This document shows, one piece after another, positions 1 through 6,101 of a DNA stretch of 9,274 nt (its first letter is position 1; every line of letters starts with the position of its first letter). The stretch spans positions 1 to 9,274 of the forward strand of contig JAAGZO010001028.1 in NCBI GenBank assembly GCA_024206195.1, in the 5' to 3' direction. This stretch comes from a bacterium. Lineage in GTDB: Archaea; Nanoarchaeota; Nanoarchaeia; Woesearchaeales; UBA10216. A program made the position numbers and the translations under genes. The notes beneath the pieces are model-generated. The model did no database searches and was not told the DNA's origin. It saw nothing but the letters and a program-made list of their open reading frames with translations.

Positions 1-2
1 GG

Positions 3-203
3 CCAGATGGACATATAACAAAACCCTTAAAGGAAGTAGCAACGTTTCTGAACGTTCACTTCAACACTCTCCACCGCTGGATAAAGGCAGGAAAAATCGA
101 GTGTGTCAGATATGGGAGGAACTCAATCTATTTCACATATGATCAGGTGCAGGACTTCATTAACGGATGCAAAATGCAGGTAAAAGTTAACTCAATAAGC
201 TGA
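3..203 (+). CDS. Helix-turn-helix DNA-binding protein, excisionase-like (5' partial)
   Basis: The frame is open from the window edge and ends at TGA 201-203, so the true start lies upstream and only the last 66 codons are seen. The visible protein begins PDGHITKPLKEVATFLNV and matches the MerR/excisionase-type helix-turn-helix pattern: 'PLKEVATFLNVHFNTLHRWI' is helix-turn-helix, KAGKIECVRYGRNSIYF is the wing, and YDQVQDFI is the closing helix. Such proteins bind DNA, and beside a tyrosine recombinase they usually act as recombination directionality factors (excisionases) or as small regulators of the integrase. The stop codon is 18 nt before the integrase start, so the two genes are probably cotranscribed. 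The fold is clear from the sequence. The excisionase role is inferred from the neighbour, and a plain transcriptional regulator is the alternative. Confidence 0.8.
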   Translation, partial: PDGHITKPLKEVATFLNVHFNTLHRWIKAGKIECVRYGRNSIYFTYDQVQDFINGCKMQVKVNSIS

Positions 204-204
204 G

Positions 205-216
205 AAAGGAGGTGAT
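205..216 (+). promoter_or_regulatory. Strong ribosome binding site of the integrase
   Basis: AAAGGAGGTGAT is a near-complete complement of the 16S rRNA 3' end. Its GGAGG core (208-212) lies 9 nt before ATG 222, which supports that start. The site begins just after the stop codon of the preceding helix-turn-helix gene. Confidence 0.8.
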
Positions 217-221
217 GGTCG

Positions 222-1283
222 ATGGCTTCTTTACAGAAACGCAAGTACAGAAATGGAAAACCTGTTTGGGTTGTACGTTATCGTGTTGCTGGTAAAGATA
301 GATTACATACAATAGGCAATGTCGATAAAAGAACTGCTGAAAGAGAGTACTACAAGTTTTGTAATGCACTTATGGAAGGTAGTATAGAAGTGAAGCAAAT
401 CGAAGATGTTTACTTTGACGACTTCAAGGAGAAATATCTGGAGCACAGCGAATTAGTAAAGGGGCCGGAGACCATGGACAGAGAAAGCAGGATCATAAGG
501 GTATTCCGTAGGCATATTGGGAACATTAAAGTAAAATCCATTAACCGAATGTTGATTGACGATTACATCCGACACAGGCTCAAATGCAGATCTAAAGTTA
601 CTGGCAGAAATATCTCAAATTCCACAGTAAATTTAGAGCTTCGCATCATGAAAGTTGTTTTAGGTACTGCCCAAACCTGGGGATATATTGAAAGCAATCC
701 CATAAAGGGTATAAAAATGCTTAAGGAAGTTCGGTCGGAGCACCCAAGGTTTTTATCTATCGAGGAAATCCAGGGAGTTCGTGAAGAGTTTAGGGGAAAG
801 CCGATGGAGGACCTCGTCAACTTCTACCTGTGGACGGGCGCCAGAAGAAATGAAGCTCTGACATTGACATGGGATGATGTGGATTTTAAGAAGAAAACGA
901 TCATCATTCGCGCTCATAACTCAAAAAGTAACCGCTCCCGATTTATGTATCCCTCTGAAGTTTGCTGGGATATGTTAAAATCGCTTAAGCACCGCAAAGA
1001 TAATTTGGTGTTCGGCCCCATATCGCCAGAAGGAAATGACCTCCCACAATGGAGGTCCGACTGGGTAGGTAAAACCGTTAGTTTGGCATGTAATAAACTG
1101 GGAATGGAATGGGCAACGCTTCATACACTCAGACATACTTTCGCATCACATCTGGTGATGGCCGGTGTTCCGCTTTATACAATCAAGGAATTACTGGGAC
1201 ACTCCTCGATTAAGACTACCGAGATCTACGCTCACTTAGCTCAAAAACACAAATCTGAAATGCAATCGAGATTACCTTATTAA
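222..1283 (+). CDS. Tyrosine recombinase / phage-type integrase
   Basis: Complete 353-residue site-specific recombinase, a usual length for the family. The N-terminus (about 1-55, many Lys/Arg, WVVRYRVAGKDRLHTIG) resembles an arm-type or AP2-like DNA-binding domain. Residues about 62-165 form the SAM-like core-binding domain, and about 175-350 the catalytic domain. All catalytic residues can be read: Arg208 in TGARRNEAL, Lys235 in the NSKSNR hairpin, His301 and Arg304 in HTLRHTFASH, His327 in LLGHSSI, and nucleophile Tyr336 in TEIYAHL. The enzyme cuts and rejoins DNA through a covalent phosphotyrosine link and would integrate or excise a mobile element. The helix-turn-helix gene upstream and the non-coding DNA with paired direct repeats downstream suggest the end of an integrated element. 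Lack of truncation or frame breaks suggests it is functional. Which element it moves cannot be told from this window. Confidence 0.96.
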   Translation: MASLQKRKYRNGKPVWVVRYRVAGKDRLHTIGNVDKRTAEREYYKFCNALMEGSIEVKQIEDVYFDDFKEKYLEHSELVKGPETMDRESRIIRVFRRHIGNIKVKSINRMLIDDYIRHRLKCRSKVTGRNISNSTVNLELRIMKVVLGTAQTWGYIESNPIKGIKMLKEVRSEHPRFLSIEEIQGVREEFRGKPMEDLVNFYLWTGARRNEALTLTWDDVDFKKKTIIIRAHNSKSNRSRFMYPSEVCWDMLKSLKHRKDNLVFGPISPEGNDLPQWRSDWVGKTVSLACNKLGMEWATLHTLRHTFASHLVMAGVPLYTIKELLGHSSIKTTEIYAHLAQKHKSEMQSRLPY

Positions 1284-1303
1284 TCCTTTGGCAAATAAAA
1301 TTA

Positions 1304-1322
1304 AGGACTCATGTAGGACTCA
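1304..1322 (+). repeat. Tandem direct repeat pair AGGACTCA, 11-bp spacing (candidate integrase arm site)
   Basis: AGGACTCA occurs at 1304-1311 and again at 1315-1322, a period of 11 bp (about one helical turn), starting 21 bp after the integrase stop codon. Tyrosine integrases of the lambda and Tn916 type bind short direct repeats spaced like this beside their attachment site. The repeats are seen directly. The binding role is inferred. Confidence 0.35.
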
Positions 1323-1341
1323 CGGAAAAACTGACAAAAAT

Positions 1342-1378
1342 ACGGGTTGTGGCGATTCGCTGTAACCCGTTGTTCTTT
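1342..1378 (+). terminator. Hairpin terminator after the integrase, probably bidirectional
   Basis: ACGGGTT (1342-1348) pairs with AACCCGT (1364-1370). The inner bases continue pairing with three G-U wobbles and then GCG/CGC, giving an uninterrupted 13-bp stem with a 3-nt ATT loop. On the plus strand it is followed by TGTTCTTT. On the minus strand it is followed by ATTTTTGTCAGTTTTT. It could therefore end integrase transcription and also block antisense transcription toward it. The plus-strand U tract is imperfect. A structural role in the attachment region is the alternative. Confidence 0.6.
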
Positions 1379-1399
1379 ACTAAATTAAGTGTAATATTT

Positions 1400-1429
1400 A
1401 TACCCCGCCAAATTACTTCGACGGGGTAT
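1400..1429. repeat. Inverted repeat ATACCCCG / CGGGGTAT
   Basis: Perfect 8-bp arms at 1400-1407 and 1422-1429 are separated by 14 bp. No T run follows on the plus strand (GGGTAGTATCC), so this is a weak terminator candidate. It may be a protein-binding or recombination site of the element end. The inverted repeat is certain and its role is unknown. Confidence 0.5.
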
Positions 1430-1567
1430 GGGTAGTATCCACGACACCCCTTTCATAACTCATTGCCACACAACACAATCCCGTATCCGCCAATAAATTA
1501 GCCCCGTTTTCACCTTAACCTTTCGACACCAGAGACCACCACAGACTACCAGAGATACGCCAATGGA

Positions 1568-1587
1568 TGTGGACTTTCTGTGGACTT
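1568..1587 (+). repeat. Tandem direct repeat pair TGTGGACTT, 11-bp spacing
   Basis: TGTGGACTT is found at 1568-1576 and 1579-1587, again with an 11-bp period, and shares GGACTY with the pair at 1304-1322 (compare ATGTAGGACTC with ATGTGGACTT). Two spaced pairs of one motif flanking about 250 bp would fit arm-type integrase sites. This is inference from pattern only. Confidence 0.35.
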
Positions 1588-1677
1588 GTTTTATTGATCT
1601 ATCTCATATTATTATGTCTTATCATTCCCACTTCTTTTGACAACGTACATTTAGCTGAAAGCCCTATCTGTGAAACC

Positions 1678-1706
1678 TTGACAAAAGCCTTGAAATAAGG
1701 TATTTT
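1678..1706 (+). promoter_or_regulatory. Sigma70-type promoter for the first secreted-protein gene
   Basis: A consensus -35 box TTGACA (1678-1683) is followed after 17 bp by TATTTT (1701-1706), a good -10 match. Predicted transcription would begin near 1713, leaving a leader of about 180 nt before ATG 1895. No riboswitch or clear attenuator was recognised in that leader. Confidence 0.6.
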
Positions 1707-1894
1707 GCTAGCTCTGAGTATTCTCAAGACCCATCATTACTACATCTGCTGAGAGTTGATCTTTGTAATTTGGATAGCTCTTTAAGACCTCGGTAGGGGA
1801 TTTGTAATCTTCTGTGTATTAGATAGAGAATTTAGTATGTGAAATTTATTCATAATCCTGTAGTTAAATACGAACAATGTGATAAAGGAGCGTC

Positions 1895-3748
1895 ATGATG
1901 AAAAGTTTTATAATTCTCTTTTGGTTATCTGGTTTATGTTTATCATCCGTAATCCATGCAGCTCCAGGAGATACTCTTTGGACGCGGACATACGGCGGAG
2001 CTTTGGAGGATATAGGTTATCCGATGCAACAGACTTCCGACGGTGGCTACATAATCGCCGGTTATACCAAGTCCTTCGGCGCTGGTGATCTGGATTTCTA
2101 CGCTGTGAAAACCGACTCCGTCGGCGATACTCTGTGGACTCGGACCTATGGTGGGAGTCTGAATGATCATGCTCGCTCAGTTCAACAAACGGACGACGGT
2201 GGCTATATACTCGCCGGTTATACGACTTCATTCGGCGCTGGTAGTGGTGATTGCTATTTGATTAAAACAGATGCTATTGGAAGCATTGAATGGGATAAAA
2301 CTTATGGGGGAATAGGAGATGATTGTGCTTTCTCGGCACAACAGACTTCCGACGGTGGCTATATACTCGCCGGTTATACGACTTCCTTCGGCGCTGGTGG
2401 TTGGGATTTCTACGCTGTGAAAACCGACTCCGTCGGCGATACTCTATGGACACGAACTTACGGTGGCAGTAGCGATGATTGGGCTTGGTCCGTTCAACAA
2501 ACAATCCCTGACGGAGGATACATAATTACTGGTCAGGTTTTGTCCTATGGCGCTGGTGGTTGGGATTTCTACGCTGTGAAAACCGACTCCGTCGGCGATA
2601 CTCTGTGGACTCGGACCTACGGCGGGACCGGGGATGATCATCCTAAATCGGTGCTGCAGACTATCGACGGGGGTTATACATTCGCGGGTCTTACTAATTC
2701 CTTCGGCGCCGGCAGTTGTGATTTCTACCTTGTAAACACCAACTCTCTTGGCGACACATTGTGGACGCGAACTTACGGAGGAATTTTGGAGGATATAGCT
2801 TTCTGTGTACAGCAGACCTCAGACGGGGGCTATGTATTAGCCGGTTATGCCTATTCTTTCGGAGCAGGTGGTCGGGATTTCTACCTGGTTAAAACTAACA
2901 CTCTTGGCGATACCCTTTGGACAAGAACCTACGGTGGATCTTTAGATGATACTGCTGTCTCGGTCCAGCAAACCACTGATGGAGCTTTCGTATTAGGTGG
3001 TCATACTTTATCATTCGGCGCAGGGGGTACAGATTTCTATCTAATGAAAGTTGCGGGTGATCCTTGCCTTTTCTGCGAGGCCGTAACATCAACTCCCGAA
3101 GTACCCAATGAGAACGGCACAATTCAATGGAATCTAACTGTTACAAACTGCGGTTCTGAAACGATAAGTAATGTTTTTGGTGAGATATATCCAACAGTCG
3201 GAGATTGTGCTTCTGGTACTCAGTACGATTATAACTTAACGAGAATAGTTACCAACAACCTTGGAGTAGGACAATCATTCACAGGTCGATACTGGTATCG
3301 CCCGATCCTCGTAAATGGTGTTGACCTTGCCGCAATTGCAATTGATGTTGGGCCTGCTGTAAACGATTATATCGCCAGCAGCTGTTTTGAGTTCTATTTC
3401 AGTTATGAATGGGGACGCCCTAATGCTGAACCTTACTTTGGACCTGGCGAGTGGGGTGAGATGAACGATGGTATTGTTCTACCAGGTGTGACTACTTTGA
3501 ATCAGAATTACCCGAATCCGTTTAACGCATCTACGACCATATCTTTCGATATCGTTCAATCAGGTAATGTGAATTTGTCCGTTTACAACCTCGCCGGACA
3601 GAAGATTGAATCATTGGTTGATGGCAGGATGAATGCAGGACGGCATAACATCACCTGGGATGCTTCTACATATTCAAGCGGGATTTATTTCTATAAGTTG
3701 ACTACTGGAGATAGGACCTTTACCAAACGGATGACATTGTTGAAATAA
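1895..3748 (+). CDS. Secreted seven-bladed propeller protein with C-terminal T9SS-type sorting domain
   Basis: A 617-residue exported protein. Residues 1-22 or 1-23 are a signal peptide (MMKSF, hydrophobic core, cleavage near VIHA-AP). Residues 25-389 are seven tandem 52-residue repeats with the pattern GDTLWTRTYGG..DD...SVQQT.DGGYI.AGYT.SFGAG..DFY.VKT. Four beta strands per repeat and seven copies predict a seven-bladed beta-propeller. Residues about 391-520 form a beta-rich module with conserved cysteines (C391, C394, C419, C438, C497) that recurs in the protein at 6102-7982. Residues about 534-617 are the Por/type IX sorting domain, with NQNYPNPFN at its entry and FTKRMTLLK at the end. The protein is expected to cross the outer membrane and be anchored or released at the surface; ligand unknown. 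RBS AAGGAG (1885-1890) lies 4 nt before ATG 1895 and 7 nt before ATG 1898, so translation may start at the second Met. Confidence 0.9.
   Translation: MMKSFIILFWLSGLCLSSVIHAAPGDTLWTRTYGGALEDIGYPMQQTSDGGYIIAGYTKSFGAGDLDFYAVKTDSVGDTLWTRTYGGSLNDHARSVQQTDDGGYILAGYTTSFGAGSGDCYLIKTDAIGSIEWDKTYGGIGDDCAFSAQQTSDGGYILAGYTTSFGAGGWDFYAVKTDSVGDTLWTRTYGGSSDDWAWSVQQTIPDGGYIITGQVLSYGAGGWDFYAVKTDSVGDTLWTRTYGGTGDDHPKSVLQTIDGGYTFAGLTNSFGAGSCDFYLVNTNSLGDTLWTRTYGGILEDIAFCVQQTSDGGYVLAGYAYSFGAGGRDFYLVKTNTLGDTLWTRTYGGSLDDTAVSVQQTTDGAFVLGGHTLSFGAGGTDFYLMKVAGDPCLFCEAVTSTPEVPNENGTIQWNLTVTNCGSETISNVFGEIYPTVGDCASGTQYDYNLTRIVTNNLGVGQSFTGRYWYRPILVNGVDLAAIAIDVGPAVNDYIASSCFEFYFSYEWGRPNAEPYFGPGEWGEMNDGIVLPGVTTLNQNYPNPFNASTTISFDIVQSGNVNLSVYNLAGQKIESLVDGRMNAGRHNITWDASTYSSGIYFYKLTTGDRTFTKRMTLLK
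1967..3061 (+). repeat. Seven tandem ~156-bp repeats encoding propeller blades
   Basis: The repeats are conserved at DNA as well as protein level. The block starting GGATTTCTACGCTGTG is identical over 57 bp between 2092-2148 and 2563-2619. A 56-bp identity joins 2390-2445 and 2549-2604, and the shared 42 bp (GGATTTC to GATACTCT) occurs three times. The first, third and fourth blades are most alike, while blades 6 and 7 use different codons. This indicates recent internal duplication or homogenisation, and the array should be prone to copy-number change. Blade 4 carries one extra residue (IPDGG). Confidence 0.9.
3533..3641 (+). repeat. 109-bp block identical to 7767-7875 (copy 1)
   Basis: This part of the sorting-domain coding sequence (ACGACCATATC to GCAGGAC) matches 7767-7875 base for base at a distance of 4234 bp. 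After two mismatches, a further 20 bp (3644-3663) are identical. Flanking sequence for the same protein domains differs at many positions, so the identity is at DNA level and not required by the protein. Confidence 0.95.
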
Positions 3749-3769
3749 TTAAAGCTTTAATTAAACTTA

Positions 3770-3800
3770 ACGGGTTGGGAGAGATCTCAGCCCGTTTTTT
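3770..3800 (+). terminator. Rho-independent terminator after the first secreted-protein gene
   Basis: ACGGGTTG (3770-3777) pairs with CAGCCCGT (3788-3795), an 8-bp stem with one G-U pair, and runs straight into TTTTTT (3795-3800). It lies 22 nt after the stop codon at 3748 and separates this gene from the next promoter. Confidence 0.9.
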
Positions 3801-3806
3801 ATGCTA

Positions 3807-3836
3807 TTGACAAATCCCCTATTAATTTACTATATT
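3807..3836 (+). promoter_or_regulatory. Sigma70-type promoter for the second and third secreted-protein genes
   Basis: A perfect TTGACA (3807-3812) lies 18 bp before TATATT (3831-3836), starting only 7 bp after the T run of the upstream terminator. The leader to ATG 3950 would be about 105 nt. Because no terminator separates the following two genes, this promoter probably serves both. Confidence 0.65.
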
Positions 3837-3949
3837 AACACCTATGGATGCCCTCGGATACGTTTCTGAGATTCTACAGCAGGTGGGGCTGTGAGTAGTA
3901 ATAATTTTGATAAATGAATAGTATTTATATTTTTCTATAGAGGTATGCC

Positions 3950-6061
3950 ATGAGATCACTGATCACATCATTATTTCTTCTAATTTTTTTAAACATAGGA
4001 TTCGCCTCAGCACAGGACACATTGTGGACAAGGACTTATGGGGAAAGTGATCACGATGTTGCAGAATGCGTAATTCAGACATATGACGGAAATATAGTTC
4101 TTGCTGGTACTATAAATTCTAATGCTGGGATAATTAAAGCAAATTATTTAGGGGATTCTCTATGGACTCGAACTTTCGGAATTGGTCATGCTTATAGTAT
4201 TGTTCAAACAACTGATGAAGGCTTCATCATTGTTGGTTCTAGATCGCTATCCCATCTGAATAGCGATGTTTATTTGATAAAAACTGATAATAATGGTAAC
4301 ATTGAGTGGTATAAAACATATGGTGGATCGGAAATTGATACTGGCTTTGATATAGATTGTACTGAAGATGGAGGGTATATTATAGCTGGTTACAGTAAGT
4401 CATTTAATGATCCTAATGACTATGATATATTCGTTCTAAAAACTGATTCTTTAGGCGATACTTTATGGACTCGGGCTTATGGGGGTGATGACCATGACGA
4501 GGCTCGTGCTATATTACAAACAGGAGATGGTGGATATATTCTTGCAGGTTCATCTCGTTCATTCACTAGTGGTAGTGTACGTATGTACTTAATAAAACTA
4601 AATGGCGTTGGAGATACCGTATGGACTCGCACCTATGGATCTTATCAAACAGAAGGTAATACTGTAAGAGAAACAACAGACGGAGGATATATCGCTGCTG
4701 GTTATTTTTCTGGTGGTGGAAGCATTGGTGTTTATTTAGTAAAAACTAACATAGACGGAGATACGATGTGGACAAGAGAACTAATACACAATTCTGCCAA
4801 TGCGTACTCAGTTCAACAAACAATTGACAATGGTTATATTATCGTTGGTAGAATAGTTGGTCATGGGGGTGATATGTTTATATTAAAAACAGATACAATG
4901 GGATATGAAATATGGCAAAGAACTTACGGTGGTGATAGAGGGGATGTTGCTTCCTCAATATATCCAGCTAATGACGGTATTTATTTAATAGCGGGATCGA
5001 CAAGCTCTTTTACAGGTTTAGATGATGATCTTTGGTTACTTAAGCATTCTGGTGAATTAGATGTAATATATAATCCACAATATTTTAAATTTGACATAGT
5101 AAAAGGAACACAAGATACCGCTATTTTTAAAGTATCTTCAAATACCTATAATGATTATATAAAATTACACTCAGATTCTCAATGGGTATTGTTCTATCCA
5201 GATTCAGTGGTATTAGCTCCTACTGATACTGTGCAAATTAAAGCTGTGTTCAACGCAAGTGGTCTAGATTATAAAACATTCTACACTCAATTATACGTTT
5301 TAGGTCGAGAGCCTGAGAATAGAAACGTTTACATCCCAGTTGAAATGACCGTTTATCCTGCAGTTGATATCGATGTTAATATACCTATTAATAACCTCCA
5401 AGCAGGCGATACACTATCAGCATATATTACTGTTACCAACCCGACATATTTCAACACAAAAGCATGGATAGCTACTGCAATGACTTTACCCAATGATCAG
5501 CTGTATGGACCAGTATTCGGTCCCTATGATTTTCGATTGTTTCCATATGGTACGGTTTCAGGTAGAATCGATCACGTTGTCCCTGGTTACGCCATGCACG
5601 GTGATTATGAGTATCTGGTGAGGGTGTCGCCTAAAGCTGATTTACTGACTATTATGGGGCAGAACGGTGCAGATTTCTCTGTTTATTCATCAAGCGGTAT
5701 TACGAATATTTATAACGATGATCCTTGGCAGGTAACCTTTAGTGGATTCAATGAAGAATATAATCAATCACTTAACCTTGTTTCAGAAAATACGCCGTAT
5801 GAGATCACATTGTATCAGAATAAACCTAATCCATTTAATGCTTCTACCCAAATAAGCTTTACCCTTCCCTATCAATCAGATGTTCGCCTTAATATTTATA
5901 ATCTTAGTGGGCAGAGAGTAGAAACATTAATTGATAAGCAATATCCTACGGGTGAACACTCAGTAATCTGGGATGCTTCAGAATATTCCAGCGGAGTCTA
6001 CTTTTACAAACTCTCAGCGGGAGAAAATACGTTTACTAAGAGAATGACTGTTTTGAAATAA
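3950..6061 (+). CDS. Secreted seven-repeat propeller protein with Ig-like middle domains and sorting domain
   Basis: A 703-residue protein with signal peptide 1-21 (hydrophobic LFLLIFLNIGF, cleavage at FASA-QDT). Residues about 22-369 hold seven degenerate repeats of the same kind as in the protein at 1895-3748 (DTLWTRTYG, then DGGYI.AG, then Y.IKTD), again predicting a seven-bladed propeller. Here the blades vary in length (about 45-54 residues) and the DNA copies have diverged. Residues about 374-470 resemble an ASH/BACON-type Ig-like domain. Residues about 471-582 are another beta-rich segment with no family recognised. Residues about 614-703 are the sorting domain (NKPNPFN entry, FTKRMTVLK end). 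It lacks the Cys-rich module of its two neighbours. Codons are visibly more AT-rich than in the first gene. The RBS AGAGG (3939-3943) is weak. An out-of-frame ATG at 3945 ends at once (ATG CCA TGA), overlapping this start. Confidence 0.88.
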   Translation: MRSLITSLFLLIFLNIGFASAQDTLWTRTYGESDHDVAECVIQTYDGNIVLAGTINSNAGIIKANYLGDSLWTRTFGIGHAYSIVQTTDEGFIIVGSRSLSHLNSDVYLIKTDNNGNIEWYKTYGGSEIDTGFDIDCTEDGGYIIAGYSKSFNDPNDYDIFVLKTDSLGDTLWTRAYGGDDHDEARAILQTGDGGYILAGSSRSFTSGSVRMYLIKLNGVGDTVWTRTYGSYQTEGNTVRETTDGGYIAAGYFSGGGSIGVYLVKTNIDGDTMWTRELIHNSANAYSVQQTIDNGYIIVGRIVGHGGDMFILKTDTMGYEIWQRTYGGDRGDVASSIYPANDGIYLIAGSTSSFTGLDDDLWLLKHSGELDVIYNPQYFKFDIVKGTQDTAIFKVSSNTYNDYIKLHSDSQWVLFYPDSVVLAPTDTVQIKAVFNASGLDYKTFYTQLYVLGREPENRNVYIPVEMTVYPAVDIDVNIPINNLQAGDTLSAYITVTNPTYFNTKAWIATAMTLPNDQLYGPVFGPYDFRLFPYGTVSGRIDHVVPGYAMHGDYEYLVRVSPKADLLTIMGQNGADFSVYSSSGITNIYNDDPWQVTFSGFNEEYNQSLNLVSENTPYEITLYQNKPNPFNASTQISFTLPYQSDVRLNIYNLSGQRVETLIDKQYPTGEHSVIWDASEYSSGVYFYKLSAGENTFTKRMTVLK
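4013..5056 (+). repeat. Seven diverged propeller repeats
   Basis: The repeats are clear in protein (LWTRTYG/LWTRTFG/IEWYKTYGG and so on) but have no long identical DNA blocks among them, unlike the array at 1967-3061. This suggests an older array that has not been homogenised recently. Confidence 0.75.
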
Positions 6062-6101
6062 ATAACTGAAGCAAAATATCTAAATAATTAAGGAGTAAAT
6101 C

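Larger units (their letters stand above)
1284..1894. other. Non-coding interval: probable element boundary region
   Basis: About 610 bp with no credible gene on either strand. The longest ATG reading frame noticed (1564-1641, 25 codons) has no ribosome binding site. The stretch holds two hairpins (1342-1370 and 1400-1429), two pairs of 11-bp-spaced GGACTY repeats (1304-1322 and 1568-1587), a CCAGAGA repeat around 1530-1555, and a sigma70-type promoter near 1678-1706. It separates an integrase module from unrelated secreted-protein genes, so an attachment site is expected here. No tRNA or tmRNA 3' end, the usual target, is recognisable. Confidence 0.55.

Noticed and set aside
187..820. Minus-strand open frames across the integrase gene (187-369 and 563-820)
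   Set aside because: They are antisense to a tyrosine recombinase whose catalytic residues are all intact, and their translations show no recognisable motif.
1342..1378. Possible integron attC site (GTAACCCGTTGTTC near an inverted repeat)
   Set aside because: The R'/R'' core sites do not fit (no GTTRRRY end), the recombinase lacks a visible IntI-type insertion, and no gene cassette layout is present.
1564..1641. 25-codon open frame in the non-coding interval
   Set aside because: No ribosome binding site, no recognisable sequence, and its start overlaps the TGTGGACTT direct repeats.
1895..1945. Lipoprotein signal (LSGLC) in the first secreted protein
   Set aside because: The residue before Cys15 is Leu, and lipoboxes need Gly, Ala or Ser there. 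A normal signal peptidase I site at VIHA-AP fits better.
1879..2641. Several overlapping open frames of 65-107 codons on both strands across the propeller repeats
   Set aside because: They exist because the repeated codons keep other frames open. They give repetitive, low-complexity proteins, start without ribosome binding sites and lie wholly inside a gene with a clear signal peptide and domain structure.
1967..3061. Regularly spaced repeats that could suggest a CRISPR array
   Set aside because: The period is about 156 bp, the repeats are in frame and translate to conserved blades, and there are no unique spacers or cas genes.
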